Made by a program: the position numbers and the translations under genes. The notes below the pieces were generated by a model, which saw only the letters and a list, made by a program, of their open reading frames with translations, was not told the origin of the DNA and searched no databases. A stretch of DNA of 60,000 nucleotides from Diphasiastrum complanatum (lineage: Eukaryota > Streptophyta > Lycopodiopsida > Lycopodiales > Lycopodiaceae): the NCBI GenBank assembly GCA_029204225.1, contig CM055096.1, positions 35,772,611 through 35,832,610 of the forward strand. Direction: 5' to 3'. Shown here one piece after another: positions 25,345 through 37,498 of this stretch. How positions within the stretch are numbered: position 1 is the first letter of the stretch; every line of letters begins with the position of its first letter.

Positions 25345-27383
25345 CAGGCTCATAGGCAGGCTGGGGGCTTCTTTTGGCATTGATTTCAAGTAGTGAGACA
25401 ACATTTAAAATCATGTTTGAAATGCATTTTTAAAGTTGAAGGCTGCGACTCCTTTAATGGATTCCTAGTAGAAGTGCAACTTCCGGATATGACACATCTC
25501 AACTTCATCTTCTCACCATAGAGGACTTGCACCACCATTCAAATAGGAAGATGCTCGTTCTGAGACGCATGCCTTTTGGCAATCCAATATCCGGCCTCTC
25601 ACTCTGTAATACCAACCAACACTAGAAGATAGTAACTCAATCTGTATATCTTCTAGCTACTACTGGTCAAAAAGTGTGGAAGAAACTCGTTTATATTTAG
25701 ATTGTTATTTTTTGTTTCTTCAATTTCTGCATTCCTTCTAATGCATAGCATTGAAATTTCAACCTTAATCATAGCTTGGATTGTGAATCGAATCATGAGT
25801 TGCAGTCCCCTATTGATGGATCAATGGCTTCAGTCTTGCAAAGTCATATTTTGTATTCAAGTTAATGTACTTGGGCAGATAGAATAGGAGAATCTGCGAT
25901 TATTCTGGAAAACAAAATGTGTATGTCTTTGTAATGTCAGGAACAATACCTAAATCCATTTTAGAGTTGATGAACGTCGAAAAACTCACTCTGGCCCATG
26001 TCAAGATTCTTTTGCAGGTAGATTGCATCCTCATTCAGTTGCTTTGTCTTTTAATGCTTGGGGATTATTCAATTAGAGCTACTAATCAGTCGAGACACAT
26101 GTACTGCTAGGTTTGTTCAAGGACATCAAAACAAATTCCAAGGACTAAAAACACTGATGACAGTCGTTATGAGTAAATTTTCACTCTAGCTAGCTTGAAT
26201 TTGAAAAAATACTCCTACTTGTCAATCCAGGTTAGGATGTTGTAACAAACATCGTGAAAACATTTGATGAAAATTGTAACTTGACATTGATACTTATGTA
26301 CGGTTGACTTTTTGTTGCAGGGAATCACACATTCAGATTGCTTGCATCTAAGAGCAGACTAAAAGTACTTGCACTTTATCTATTGAGGGGCGACCATACA
26401 TTCATTTTCACATTTGCTTGAGGTAACTAATTTTTGTTTCTTTGACCTCACTTTGATTCCTGGTTGTGTCATTCTCTCTTATCACACTTCATCTCAGGTA
26501 TGTCATTTATGTTTTTTGAAAGTGAAGTTTGCCATGCTATACTTGGAATGAAAGTACTAGAATTTTTGTTTTGCCAATCTATAACTTTTGGTCTCTATGC
26601 TTGACTCGTGTCATTGATTTCGAGGACAAGTCAGAAACAGTCACTTATAAGGGTAGGATTCTTTGAAGTTTGCCAAGCCCAAACAATATTCTATGATTTT
26701 TTTCATAACAAGAATGCTATGGTGTAGCCTCTCTTTATGTATGTATATATGCATTTGTAGTTGTAAGCCTTTATGTGTTTAACATTGGGCATTAGTCTTT
26801 AGATGTATTTTCTGATGATATTCTATAGTACGTGATGTGTTAAATCACTTAATCTTACAATTAGTAACTTTCATTTTAATAAGCTTGCTTAATCTTATGG
26901 GGCTTCTAGCCCTAACTTGTGGAACGTTCCAACTAGCCATAAAATAGGCATGATGCCTCCCTACTTGGAGGTTGATTATCACCCTTGGTTTAACTTAACA
27001 TAAACTTATCATAATCTTGTCTTACAATGATAGCTTACATATGTCTTGAGATCAACTTGTCTTTATCATCAGTCTTATGGTGACTATTGTTTTGCTACTA
27101 TAGAAGTGGTTTTGCTATTCATCAAGTAGTTTTGTAAGAATCATCAGTTAGTGTTGATGTTAAAATGTATGTGTGAATTATATTGCAAATAGAAATTTCT
27201 ATTGATTTGTATATTTAATGAATTCTTTTGATTTTGGGATGTGCTCAAAACTAAGGAGATGTGGTTAGAGCAAAGAAAAAATTGATCCTCCAAGTAGATG
27301 GAATAAATAAAGAGATAAATATTGCTTCAAAATGTGTATTAGACTGGAGAAATCCTCAACAACATCACACTTACACACGCGCT

Positions 27384-27440
<57 letters not shown>

Positions 27441-29060
27441 TTATAACCAATGTTGAGTCACACTATGGATTGAATAATGATCAAGTTTTTATTTTCCTAA
27501 TTCTTCTACGTATATTTTATCATCCTATCTTTGAAGATTGATTCATCATTATTCTCATTTGTTATTTTGCATGAAACATGCTCTTCACTTGAATGTGATG
27601 GTCAATGTATTGAATATAAGAAATAAATGGTTGCATGAGGCACACTAGAAAGTAAAGATCCCAAAACAACATGACATTGTAAGCCTATTGGAGAGGCCTA
27701 TTATTTGATCAAGGTTGATGAAGTATTTGAACCAAAAGGACTCCCAAAATATAATGACGAGTGTATAACATTAGAGGATGTTTGTGGCTTATTTGTTCCA
27801 TGGCCCAAGACATGGCTTTGAAAATCGAGTGTTTAATTATAATGATTTGAAATGATGTATTTTATCTCGATGTTATTTATTAATTAACATGTTAAAATAT
27901 TTCTGTGATGTTGACACGAGTGTGTAAATAATGACAATCATAAAGATGCTATTTTTAGAGTTTGAAAAGGTTTCTCTCATTTTTAAATAATTTCTAAGTT
28001 GGATGTGAAAGTGATTATCTTCATTGCTGTTTAAAGAAATTTATTATAAGTTTAAATGATGGTTTTGTCCACCCATTTAACATTCTTGCATACATCATAG
28101 AAAGAGTACTTTGAAACAATACATTGAACTTCTTTAAAGGGCAATAGATAAAATAAATCACTCTATACGTATTCAATTGAGAGGGACTCTTCCATTATGT
28201 ATTGGTCATTTCTTGTGAAAAGTTATGATCCAAAATGCACTTAATGGATCTTTGATCTTGGGCCTATTTGATCAACATCTAGAAATAACTAGAAGGTAGA
28301 AATCAACAATTTTAGCATGCTAATCTTGCATAAATCACTCAGACCTAATCGTGAACATCAAAATATAGTAAGGTATTGTCTCTGTCCGTACAACAGCAGC
28401 AGCCTACTGTCCTTCACATGTGTGGATTCAAGATCTACAAGCAATCAATATTCTACACATAAAAACTCAAGATACATGAGAAAATGACATCAGATGGACA
28501 TAGAATCAACAAAGATAGATTCTCCACACAGTTAACAAATGATATTGTTCTCCACACAAGTATAGATATTTATAACAACCATAATGTTATTTGGCCCTAT
28601 TCTCCAACTATTCCCTAAAATGGCAACTTCTAGGTACTTAACCAAAAATCTAGAAATTATGGTCCAATGTCAATGTACCAAATTGATCAATAAGAATGGG
28701 TCCAAACATGACCTCATCAACTTATTTACTTGCTAAAAATAATAATAACACTATTTAGAGCCTTATTGACAAATATGAAACTAATGGAATTGGAAAAGAC
28801 TCTTTTTCAAGTGTTGTTGTGGTGATAAATGCAAGAGTAGCTCTTCCGTTATTTGGTTTGACCATGCAGTTTGGTTCATGATGAATAATCTCAACAAATT
28901 CTTTCCCGGTGCTTCTCTGCAAAATCAAGTCAATGCCTTTTTCCTTTGACTACACAAGCCAGCTAGAGATGTGGTCAAGGCCCACCTTACTTTCCTATTC
29001 ATCCGCCAAAACTGCTTGATTATGCCCTCTTCTCCAAAATCTCCTCGAAGATCTTTTTCC
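25345..29060. other. AT-rich non-coding DNA with one (CA)n tract
   Basis: No frame over about 65 codons and no recognisable domain or RNA gene. The only clear feature is (CA)n at about 27388-27438, preceded by GCTCGCGCGC. Short plus-strand frames near 25702-26110 show no family similarity I recognise. Confidence 0.6.
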
Positions 29061-29066
29061 TATAAA

Positions 29067-30505
29067 ATCTCCTCTATCTTCTCCTAAAGATTCCTCTCCT
29101 CCTAAATATCCTCCTATAACATCTCAGTCTCCTTCTCCTAAATCTCCAAAGTCTCTTCCAAAAGCTTCTTCTCAGTCTCCTCCCAAAACTCCTCCTACAT
29201 TCTCCCATATTACATCCCCCCCTCCAGCGTCAAGAGCAAAGTTAGACCAATTTGTAAAGTTAAAGGTCGACTAATTTCTGAATGACAATTCATTTTTGGG
29301 TTTATCTGTGTCACTTCTTGCACTGCCTACACTTACATTTGTAAATTCTCCAAAATATGTACAATATGACTAATTGCTAAATACACATCTTAAATCCCTA
29401 AGTCCAACTTACAGTTTTCGGATGCCAAAGACCAAAATAGATCTCCCCCTTAGTAAATTAGATACAGGTCAATTAGAATCTAAGGATAACATGTTAGGCG
29501 ACAAGGTAGGATCGTGGGCCATTCAATATTGGATGGAGTTTTAACTTTTTTTAGACCCCAATTTTTATAGATGTCTCATTGTTTCCTATACACTTCATGG
29601 TTGCTTTCGATTTCTCTGATTTTAAGACCTTGCACTCTGAGATGCTACAAAACGTCAGACTGGGGACTCCAATGTTTGTGCTCCCATACATAACCAAGTA
29701 AGTGTATGTTTTTTAGATTTTAAGAAGTTGATTTTTTTCATATGAATTGTGATTTTACATGCAGTCTAAAAAACATATTGATTTCCGATTTCAGTGGTCA
29801 CTGGAGCTTATATGTGCTGTCTTTATATGTCAATGATGAGGGTGTGTGTAATCCGATTTGTATAAAGATGAACGCTATTACACACACCCTTAAAAAAGCG
29901 AGGAGCCATATCAAAAGTACTGGAACTCTTTCCAGTGCTAGGTGCAACAGCCTAAACAAAGCTTGAAATGGTTTCAATGCACAGGTAATATTTATTTGAT
30001 ATCGTTTCTTTGTATCTTTTGTAGATTTTCATTTCATCTCGTGCGCGTTGATCCGATATTCCATCTAGTTTTTTTTAGACTAAATTTGGGTTTTTAAACT
30101 TCGTATATATTTGAACACTACAATCCTCCCAACCTACTGACTCTGTTAATTGTGGGTGGTATACGGTATACAATGCCAAATCATTTTTTGATTGGCTTGC
30201 ACTACACGATAAGCTGCCGAATATGCTTGAGGTAATCTATCAATTAACAATCACAACCCCATATTCATAAATATCAATATCTTATTCTTGATTAATAACA
30301 TGTGCTTGTGTTTTGTTTTTTGCAGTTCTCTTGCCCGAAGGTCTCCCCAATGGAGATAATGCATTTTCGGCAGGAGACAATAAAACTTGTAATCGAAAAT
30401 TCATATCCAACTGCAATTATAGAGTGTTCTCCACCAAAGTTAATTCCATCTAGAGAAATGGATTTAGAGATCATAGAAAAGATAGACCCTCAGCTTGAAC
30501 AATGA
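29067..30505 (+). pseudogene. Gene D copy 2: Ulp1-like cysteine protease
   Basis: Begins with a Pro/Ser/Lys-rich open stretch (SPKSPKSLPKASSQSPPKTP region, to a stop at about 29274). Then KTKIDLPLSKLDTG and SWAIQYWMEF, LGTPMFVLPYITK before a GTAAGTG donor at about 29699, GHWSLYVLSL after an acceptor at 29794, CNPICIKMNAITHTL, then SQPTDSVNCGWYTVYNAKSF in a later exon (donor at about 30231). The last exon runs from about 30327 to 30505 (SCPKVSPMEIMHFRQETIKL). His (GHW), an upstream Gln and the Cys of N-C-G-W-Y match the C48 Ulp1/SENP order. The usual Asp appears to be Asn in both copies. Frame breaks suggest a pseudogene, but introns are not certain. Such proteases remove SUMO-like modifiers and are common cargo of plant DNA transposons. 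Confidence 0.55.
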
Positions 30506-30591
30506 TACTCAAGTTGACCGGTTCATATATTATCAAACATGATGTATACAAAAAATTATACGATATAACACAAAATTTCATTGTTCAAATT

Positions 30592-30900
30592 CTATCGATC
30601 TTCAATTTTGATGGATGTTCCTATGTCTTTGCATTTTATATGCTCTTCTTGCCTTGCTCTTTCTTACTTGCACATGAGAAATTGTTTAAGTTCATTTATC
30701 TTGTAAAATTGAATCACTAAGAAAAAGAAAAAAATGAAAATTTTTATATGGCGTAACTTACCTTAACACCATTCAATCGAAATTGATAGTACTGAGGATC
30801 GAAATGCAACATGTCTAGTTCTGATTGAATGTGATTGAGACTCCAATCTTCTTCAACCTCAATCATAGCAAGAATCTTGTCATTTTCTTTTCACTGTTAT
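30592..30900 (-). pseudogene. Gene C copy 2
   Basis: The minus-strand exon 30900-30762 reads ENDKILAMIEVEEDWSLNHI, QSELDMLHFDPQYYQF and RLNGVK, then a GTAAGT donor. The second exon (about 30675-30592) reads EEHIKCKDIGTSIKIEDR and a stop. Both align with gene C copy 1 (TIEVEQDWTLFYIRTELTLL, EEKIKCKDLGGIVQI), including the intron position after DG-x-K. Here too it converges on gene D, with the stop codons under 100 bp apart. The N-terminal part is not visible. Confidence 0.55.
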
Positions 30901-31394
30901 TTGAAGTTGCTCTTTATGGTTTATTTCAAAATCTTGATCCACTCATTTTTGCATTTTATCCATCTTCTATAATACAGCAACAAAGTGAGCATTTGTTTTT
31001 TGATGTGATATCTAAATGTCATTGATGACTTACATACTCTGCACTCAACTTGCTCATTTTGTTTCGTATTCTAACCATCATCCGACAACTCAGCGAGCAT
31101 TTCATCACTCAAGTCCTTACAAATAAATATTGTTTTCGTTCGTCGAATATTACATTTGGAAAAAAATCAACAAAAATAGTAAAAGATAGATACCGACTTA
31201 ATGTATTATTTTTTGAACCAGTGCTACATTTTAATATACTGTGAATATCTATATAAAGTCTAGATCGAAAACTTTCTGAAATTGTTGAATCTGGAGAAAT
31301 CCATTCCTCACTCAAAAAAATCTGGTAGAGGATATGGCTCTAATTATGTACTTACTAAACCAATTTTATCGGGGAAGTCGTGTCATCCAGACAG

Positions 31395-31740
31395 GCTGAT
31401 CTAGAGCTTCAAGTCTAGCAAGCAGAACAAAAGGTGCAGACACTCCAAGCCACATTGGACAAAACCGTAGCTGCTATCGAGGAAGATGTACTAGCCGCCC
31501 AACACTCCAGAAAAAGTGAGTCGAGTACTACAAGAACCTTTCAGCTCAGTCGATTCAACTCTTGAAGGATCAACAAGCCATCCACGAGGCCGCTCAAGCC
31601 ACAAGAGATACATTACGCACCACACTCCAAGAAGAGCAATTCCTGAAGGACATGGAAGATGAGCTAAAAGTGGTGAAAAAGCAATTCAACGTTGTTCTAG
31701 AGTTCTCCACGACTCTAGATGGCAAACTTCTTTTTACTTT
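31395..31740 (+). pseudogene. Coiled-coil coding fragment, unrecognised
   Basis: Two plus-strand frames, the first (about 31395-31515, LDKTVAAIEEDVLAAQHSRK) broken by a stop and the second (31562-31740, ATRDTLRTTLQEEQFLKDME, VVKKQFNVVLEFSTTL), give Gln/Glu/Leu-rich heptad-like sequence. Composition resembles the long coiled-coil frame at 57.6-58.9 kb, but I see no direct similarity. Possibly a relict retroelement accessory protein. Confidence 0.3.
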
Positions 31741-31744
31741 TCAA

Positions 31745-33540
31745 TATTTGGTTAGACTAGCTTTCTCTTATTTTTCTCTGCCATTTCCAGCTCCCTCCCT
31801 CTCATTGATATTCTTCAATGTTATCAAATGGCTTTGGAGACAAATAAAAATATTTTTGTTTTTGCCGACCTTACTGGATTCATCCAAGTTAAGAACTTTG
31901 GTTATTTCTACATAATTTTTGGGAGTCCTCCATTCCATTTTGTTACAGGCCTTTGCGTCATTATTAATTTTTCTCGAGATCGATGCTTCCAATTGGAGAT
32001 AGATTATATGTAAGATCCCCCTCTCTTTGTTCCACCCCCATTTCTCCCTTCACCTTCACATCAAACGCAAGTATGCTATGCGCTAGAATTCCAATATCAC
32101 TCACTCTTTTAAAGGTTAACGTCTTAATTTGAATGATGCAATTTTACGCATATGATGATTATTGAGATATGATAGCCTATTTTCTAGAAATGATTGACTT
32201 TGACTTGCCTTGTCTAAAATTGGTAACTAGGCTATAATTACCTACTAGAGTTCTCTAAAGTTGCGTTTTGACAATTGTCACGTTTTGATGTTTTCTTTTT
32301 TTAGCATTAACAAATATTTAGGATACTAATGATTTTGCAATGGTCATTTATAGGCTTGTCACTTGTCATTGTAGTTTTATCTTACAATGTGTTGTGGTTG
32401 TAGGTGTATTTTCTTAAGAACTACTAGTCATGTCTTAGATGCTAATTTGATTCACGGGTAGAATTCAAATGACTTACACTCAATGTCATAACTCTAGGCC
32501 TTTTGGTTGGTACATTTTTTGATTTCACCTAGGTTGGTTTTTCTTTATTTTCCTAATTGTTCAAGTTCAAATTTACATGATTCTACAAATATAAATTTCT
32601 ACACATCATCTTGGTGAGCAGCCTAAAAATATTCATTTTTGAAAATTTGGCACTCACTTTCAGCCTTTATTAGACTCTTAGAATCACACAAAATCTTGCA
32701 AGTTTATAAAACTTTCAACTTACTATAGACCTTCTCAAGATGGTGAATTGATTATTTCTATTTTTATTGCAGTTGGATGTACACAATTCTTTTTTTTTAT
32801 CTAAACTAGAAAATCGATAAGATGACCGTATTCTCTTGAAAATACATCTAATTGAAAAGAAAAAGATTCTCAAAGTAGGTCTCTAAGCGAATCCTCGATA
32901 CAAAAGCCAAATTTTGTTGGTTTATTCATAGAACAATTGTTAAAAGAAGTTTTCAGCCTAATGACAAAAAAGAGAATATGCTTTTGACCTCGAGTTTTCT
33001 AATATCGAGGAATTGAAACAACTCTAAGATTGTATGTCCCATAATCAAAAAAATATTTTGAGAAGATGTCTTTAGGGAGCAAACACCAAATGGGCCAAAA
33101 TTAATGAATACCGTTTGACAACGAGGAGTCAAATGAAAGTAACAATTTTATACTATTTGATGTAATGCTACGTGATTTTGAGCTTATTGCATAGCACTAA
33201 ATTGTGATGATTTGCTGAAAGATGAGACAAAATTAAAAGATGAGTCATCACTCCTAAGTGAGTTAAAGCATTAAAATGAGTTTTTAATGTTTAAATTGGT
33301 TCTAAGATGCAATCTTTATTCTTTTATTTTTCAATGATTTGAATGACTTGTGCCTCACACAAATGTTTAATCTATATGCAAATGCTTCATCAAGTATCCT
33401 CTTGCAAGTGCTTCATCGAGTATATGGGCAAGTTATATATTCCTTCATCCGACAACTGCTGGCTAGCGTTTTGGTTTACTGCTCAACCTGATGCTACCCT
33501 TAGCCATCCTCCTCATGGAACGATAACTATTACATATCAT
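31745..33540. other. AT-rich spacer without recognised gene
   Basis: Short frames only, and no domain, repeat array or RNA gene recognised. Also covers the upstream region of the NPF gene. Confidence 0.5.
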
Positions 33541-33547
33541 TCACTTG

Positions 33548-33548
<1 letters not shown>

Positions 33549-33600
<52 letters not shown>
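33549..33600 (+). repeat. (GA)n tract just upstream of the NPF gene
   Basis: About 26 GA units end 77 bp before the NPF start codon, so they probably lie in its core promoter or 5' UTR. GA tracts can bind BBR/BPC-type factors in plants. A role here is inference. Confidence 0.8.
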
Positions 33601-33601
<1 letters not shown>

Positions 33602-33677
33602 CTATATCTTGTTGTGAATTGTATAGGCAAGAGTCAAAGATCTTCAATCACTGGAAATTCAAGCAAATCACCTGATT

Positions 33678-36089
33678 ATGACAACAGATAGAATGGATCA
33701 GGAGGGTGCAGTAACGGAGGCAACCGGTGAATATGGCATATCACTAGACATATTAGCAGCAAAGCCCGTGATAATATTTCATAACACCCAAATCAGAAAA
33801 TATCGAGCGTGCATGTCGCTTCTGGGTACGTATAAACGCTGTCTGCTTCAACAACTAATTGTTTTCTTGTGCTACCAACAGCAGTTAACATATCTTTGCA
33901 ATCCTTCTACAGGAGTTACGGTAGCCGAGAAAATGGTGTATTATGCAATCTTCGGGAATCTTGTGATGTACCTTTCCCAGGTTTTGCATTTGGATGCTGC
34001 TTCTTCAGTCAAGAATGTAAATACTCTTTTCTGTGTCTCGACTGTTGCAGCACTCGTAGGAGCCTACATTTCAGATGCGCATCTGGGTCGTTACCGGACG
34101 ATCTTGACTTTCTTTACTGTCTACTCACTGGTGAGAGAGGAACTTGAATGTATGCAGGAGTCTAAATCTTCTGTTACTGCTTTATTTGTGTTGTTTAATT
34201 ACACAGATTGAATGCTTAATTGTTGCTGCAGGGGCTAATTTCGTTGACAGTAGTCAGTTCACAACCGTCTCTCAGGCCGATTCCATGCTCGTTAGGAAGT
34301 GAGGACTGCAGAAGGGCCACAAAAAGGCAATTGGGGTTTTTCCTATTTTCTGTGTATTTGATTGTAATAGGGACGAGCGCAAACCCATGCTACCTAGCTT
34401 TTGGTGGAGATCAATTCAATGATCAGGGTGATGAGGAGGAGAGGAAGCAGAAAGCCTCGTACTTCAACTGGTTATTTTTTGCTATATGCTTCGGTGCCTT
34501 CCTCGCTCTCACGTTAATTGTGTTTATCGAGGAGAACGTAAGCTGGGAGTTGGCATTTGCAATCCTCGCTGCCTGTATGCTGATGGCCTTGATTGCGGTC
34601 GTCGTTAATTCCTCCAACTATCGTGAAAGGCCACCAAATGGCAGCCCTTTTACCCGGTTGGCGCAGGTGCTGGTAGCGGCTGCTCGCAATTGGAAAGCCA
34701 AACTACCATCAGACCACCAGGATTTGTATGAGGCTCCAGAGATCATGAATGAGAAAGCTACCAAATCAAAGCTGCTGCACACCAGCGACTTCGGGTAAAG
34801 TACTGTTTCCTAATCACCTCCCAAGGGTTGTCTCATGACTTACTGGAAACGTAGTAATCTAAGAGGCGTTCCATCGCGTTTGTATGCGCAGCGCTAGCTT
34901 TCAATTAGTTTTCAGCGTTATGTGATTCAAACCAAAGGCCTAATCTTAGATGAGCACATTTGTGTTCGTTGAATGAGCCAGAAATCACAGGAAAGAAATA
35001 ATGAATTCTTTGTAAAAGATACCTTTTCAACTCTTGACGAGAATGTCCACCTGTCCCCTTGGAAACAAATGACGTATCAGCAGATTTCGGCCGTGTGTCG
35101 GTGTGCTTATGTTTTGCTTTCCCCAAAACTCTGTGATTATGGTGCCTAGTTTGACAGCTCTGAGATATTGCGATCGCATGTTTTGCAGGTTCTTGGACAA
35201 AGCAGCAGTATGTCATAACACGTCTGAGAAAACGTCGCGGAGAAGTGCATGGAGGCTATGCACCGTCACTGATGTAGAGGAAGTGAAGCTGCTTGTGCGT
35301 GTCATGCCCATATGGATAACATGCCTCGCGTTCGGGATCTGCTTCGCTCAATCGTCGACGTTTTTCGTCAAACAAGGTAGCAAGATGGACACACGCCTGG
35401 GTTCACTCCGCATTCCTTCGGCTTCGCAGCAAAGCTTTGCAATGCTCTTGAGCGTCTTGTTTATGCCCATATATGACAGGATATTGGTTCCATTTGCGCG
35501 TCGCTTCACCGGAAATATGAGAGGAATCACAATATTGCAGCGGATTGGCGCTGGTTTGGTTTTGGGAACTCTTGCCATGGTTGCTGCAGCCTTGACCGAG
35601 AAAAAGCGCCTGCGCATTGTGAGAGATCTCAATCTGCTGGACAATCCCGGGGCCACCACTCCTATCACTTTCTTCTGGGTATTACCACAGAATGCTATAA
35701 TGGGGGTAGCCTTCGACTTCACTCTTGCTGGGCTTCAGGAGTTTTTCTATGATCAGTTGCCAGACAGCATGAGGAGCGCGGGCATTGCACTTTACTTGTC
35801 AGTGCTTGGCGTGGGAAGCTTTCTTAGTAACATAATTATCATTTTAGTTGTGAGTGTAACTGGCCGTGGATCAGACCATCAAAACAGCTGGATCGTGGAC
35901 AATCTCAACCGAGCTCGTCTAGACAAATACTACTGGACATTAGCCATCGTAAGCGCTACGAATTTTTGCATTTATGTAGCAATTGCTAATTGGTACACCT
36001 ACAAGCAATTACCACGCCATCCTTCCACACAAGAAGCATCGTCATCAACTACCAATGTTGCAGGCTCGACTTTAAAAGAAGAACCTTAA
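33678..36089 (+). CDS. NPF (NRT1/PTR family) proton-coupled transporter, four exons
   Basis: Membrane transporter of nitrate, peptides or hormones. Proposed exons: 33678-33825, 33913-34130, 34232-34794 and 35189-36089, all with GT/AG borders. They sum to 1,830 nt, giving 609 residues, the usual NPF length. Visible family motifs: GAYISDAHLGRYRTI after TM3, FFLFSVYLIVIGTSANPCYL with AFGGDQFND, a long cytosolic loop after TM6, FLDKAAVC, EEVKLLVRVMPIW, and FYDQLPDSMRSAGIALYLS near TM11. The TM1 proton-coupling motif ExxE[K/R] reads T-V-A-E-K: the first Glu is Thr. No stop interrupts the spliced frame. The start is the first ATG in frame, 77 bp after a GA tract. The substrate cannot be read from sequence. 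This is the only apparently intact host gene in the window. Confidence 0.9.
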
Positions 36090-37090
36090 TTACTTGATTT
36101 CAACTTAAATGGGTTAACTTTGCAACCGCACGAAATCAAGCCCCCTTTAAAACGAGCATGTGCATGAAAAATTCTAATAGAAAAGTGATGCAAAGTGAAG
36201 GTTAACTAGGAATAGTGGAGAAATGATGGTGTGTAGTTCATTTGAAAGCTGTTTTATTTTGGTGGCCTGCTCCTAGCATTTGGGTATCTAATAGTTTAAA
36301 ATATGTGGCATCGCCAATGTGCTTTACAGCAAATATCATGCTTATGCCTTTTTTTTAATGTTTCTGAATTAAATGTTCTTACCATGTTGATGTTGTGCCC
36401 AACCGGTTTGAATTTCTCATTTTGTTGTAGTAGAGGGGGACAACAACAACAAACTCCTAATTTTGGAGCTCTACAACGTAGCACCATAAGTTGACTATTT
36501 GAATTAGTCATTTGATAGTTATTTATGGAAGCTATCTTTTGAACAACATCTTGTGGTTGATGTTTTGGCATAGTTTCTTGGCAAGTTCATGATTGTCAGT
36601 TTTAGACCTAAGTATAGATTGGACAACAAAACTCATCATGCACTTTTTCTTTTGGTAGTTCTAATGTAGCAGATTTGCATGGCATATTTTCATTTCCAAC
36701 TCTAATTCCGATTTGCACGACACATTTTCATAGTAATTCTGAAGTAGCAGATTTGCATGGCATAGCTCAAGCTGAGAGCGCATACTTAGCAGATTTGATA
36801 TGCTTGGCAAGATTCTATTGGTTCGCTATCAAAGGCAACACCAATGCGCTAACCTTGTTGTGAGTACATACAAAAGACATTTTTCTCTTTAAAGGCATTC
36901 ATTCATTTCGCTCTTTTTGGCAGAGGTGAAGAAAATGGTCAATCGTGCTCGAAACTGATATTGGAGTTGACTAAAAATTTTGATTGTCCATAACTTTGAC
37001 TGACAATATTTTGTATTCTGGTAGCTGAGAACTAGGTCAAGTAGGGTGTCGTTGGAAAACTCTCGTTGAGGGCTTTCTAATGACACTATG
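36090..37090. other. NPF 3' flank, no further gene
   Basis: No coding recognised. A 20-bp direct repeat, GTAGCAGATTTGCATGGCAT, occurs at about 36666 and 36746. Candidate poly(A) signals are weak. Confidence 0.5.
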
Positions 37091-37096
37091 ATCATC

Positions 37097-37112
37097 TTAA
37101 TCAGAGCTATAG
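37097..37112 (+). other. Weak primer-binding-site-like sequence of gypsy element
   Basis: TTAATCAGAGCTATAG shares ATCAGAGC with the initiator tRNA-Met PBS (TGGTATCAGAGC) and lies about 390 bp upstream of the gag start on the same strand. The first positions differ, so this is tentative. Confidence 0.35.
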
Positions 37113-37159
37113 TTTTTTTTTTTTAAAAAAAAAACCCTCACTAACAGAATAGCTTATTT

Positions 37160-37400
37160 GCGGATTGGATCTCCATGAGATTGTCATTCATTCTCTCCTG
37201 GAGAATCAAGAGCTCTTCCACTGGTGGTCAAGTCAAGACAATCATCTAGGCCTTAGGATGTAGGAAGGCGAGGGTTGAGGGTAAGGTATGATGGTATGGG
37301 ATGCAATGGCTTATCGGAGATCCGAGCTTGCTTGATGGTTGTCTATAGCTCTAGTGCACGGGGGAGAGGTGGCAGTACCTCTATGGATGTGCAGTAACAT
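37160..37400 (+). mobile_element. Gypsy leader segment (inverted copy at 42600-42840)
   Basis: Words such as GAGCTCTTCCACTGGT, GGCCTTAGGATGTAGG, TTATCGGAGATCCGAGCTTG and GTACCTCTATGGATG recur in the same order on the opposite strand at 42840-42600. It lies between the PBS-like site and the gag start. Confidence 0.75.
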
Positions 37401-37498
37401 AGCATTTTTAGTTTGTTTGAGTTGAGCTCTCGAGTCCTCTAGGCCATTTTGTATCCAAACTCTTGTCAATTTTTCCTTCGAGCCTTCCTTAGTACACC

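Noticed and set aside
35348-35722. Minus-strand 124-codon frame in the NPF gene
   Set aside because: Shadow of exon 4 on the opposite strand.
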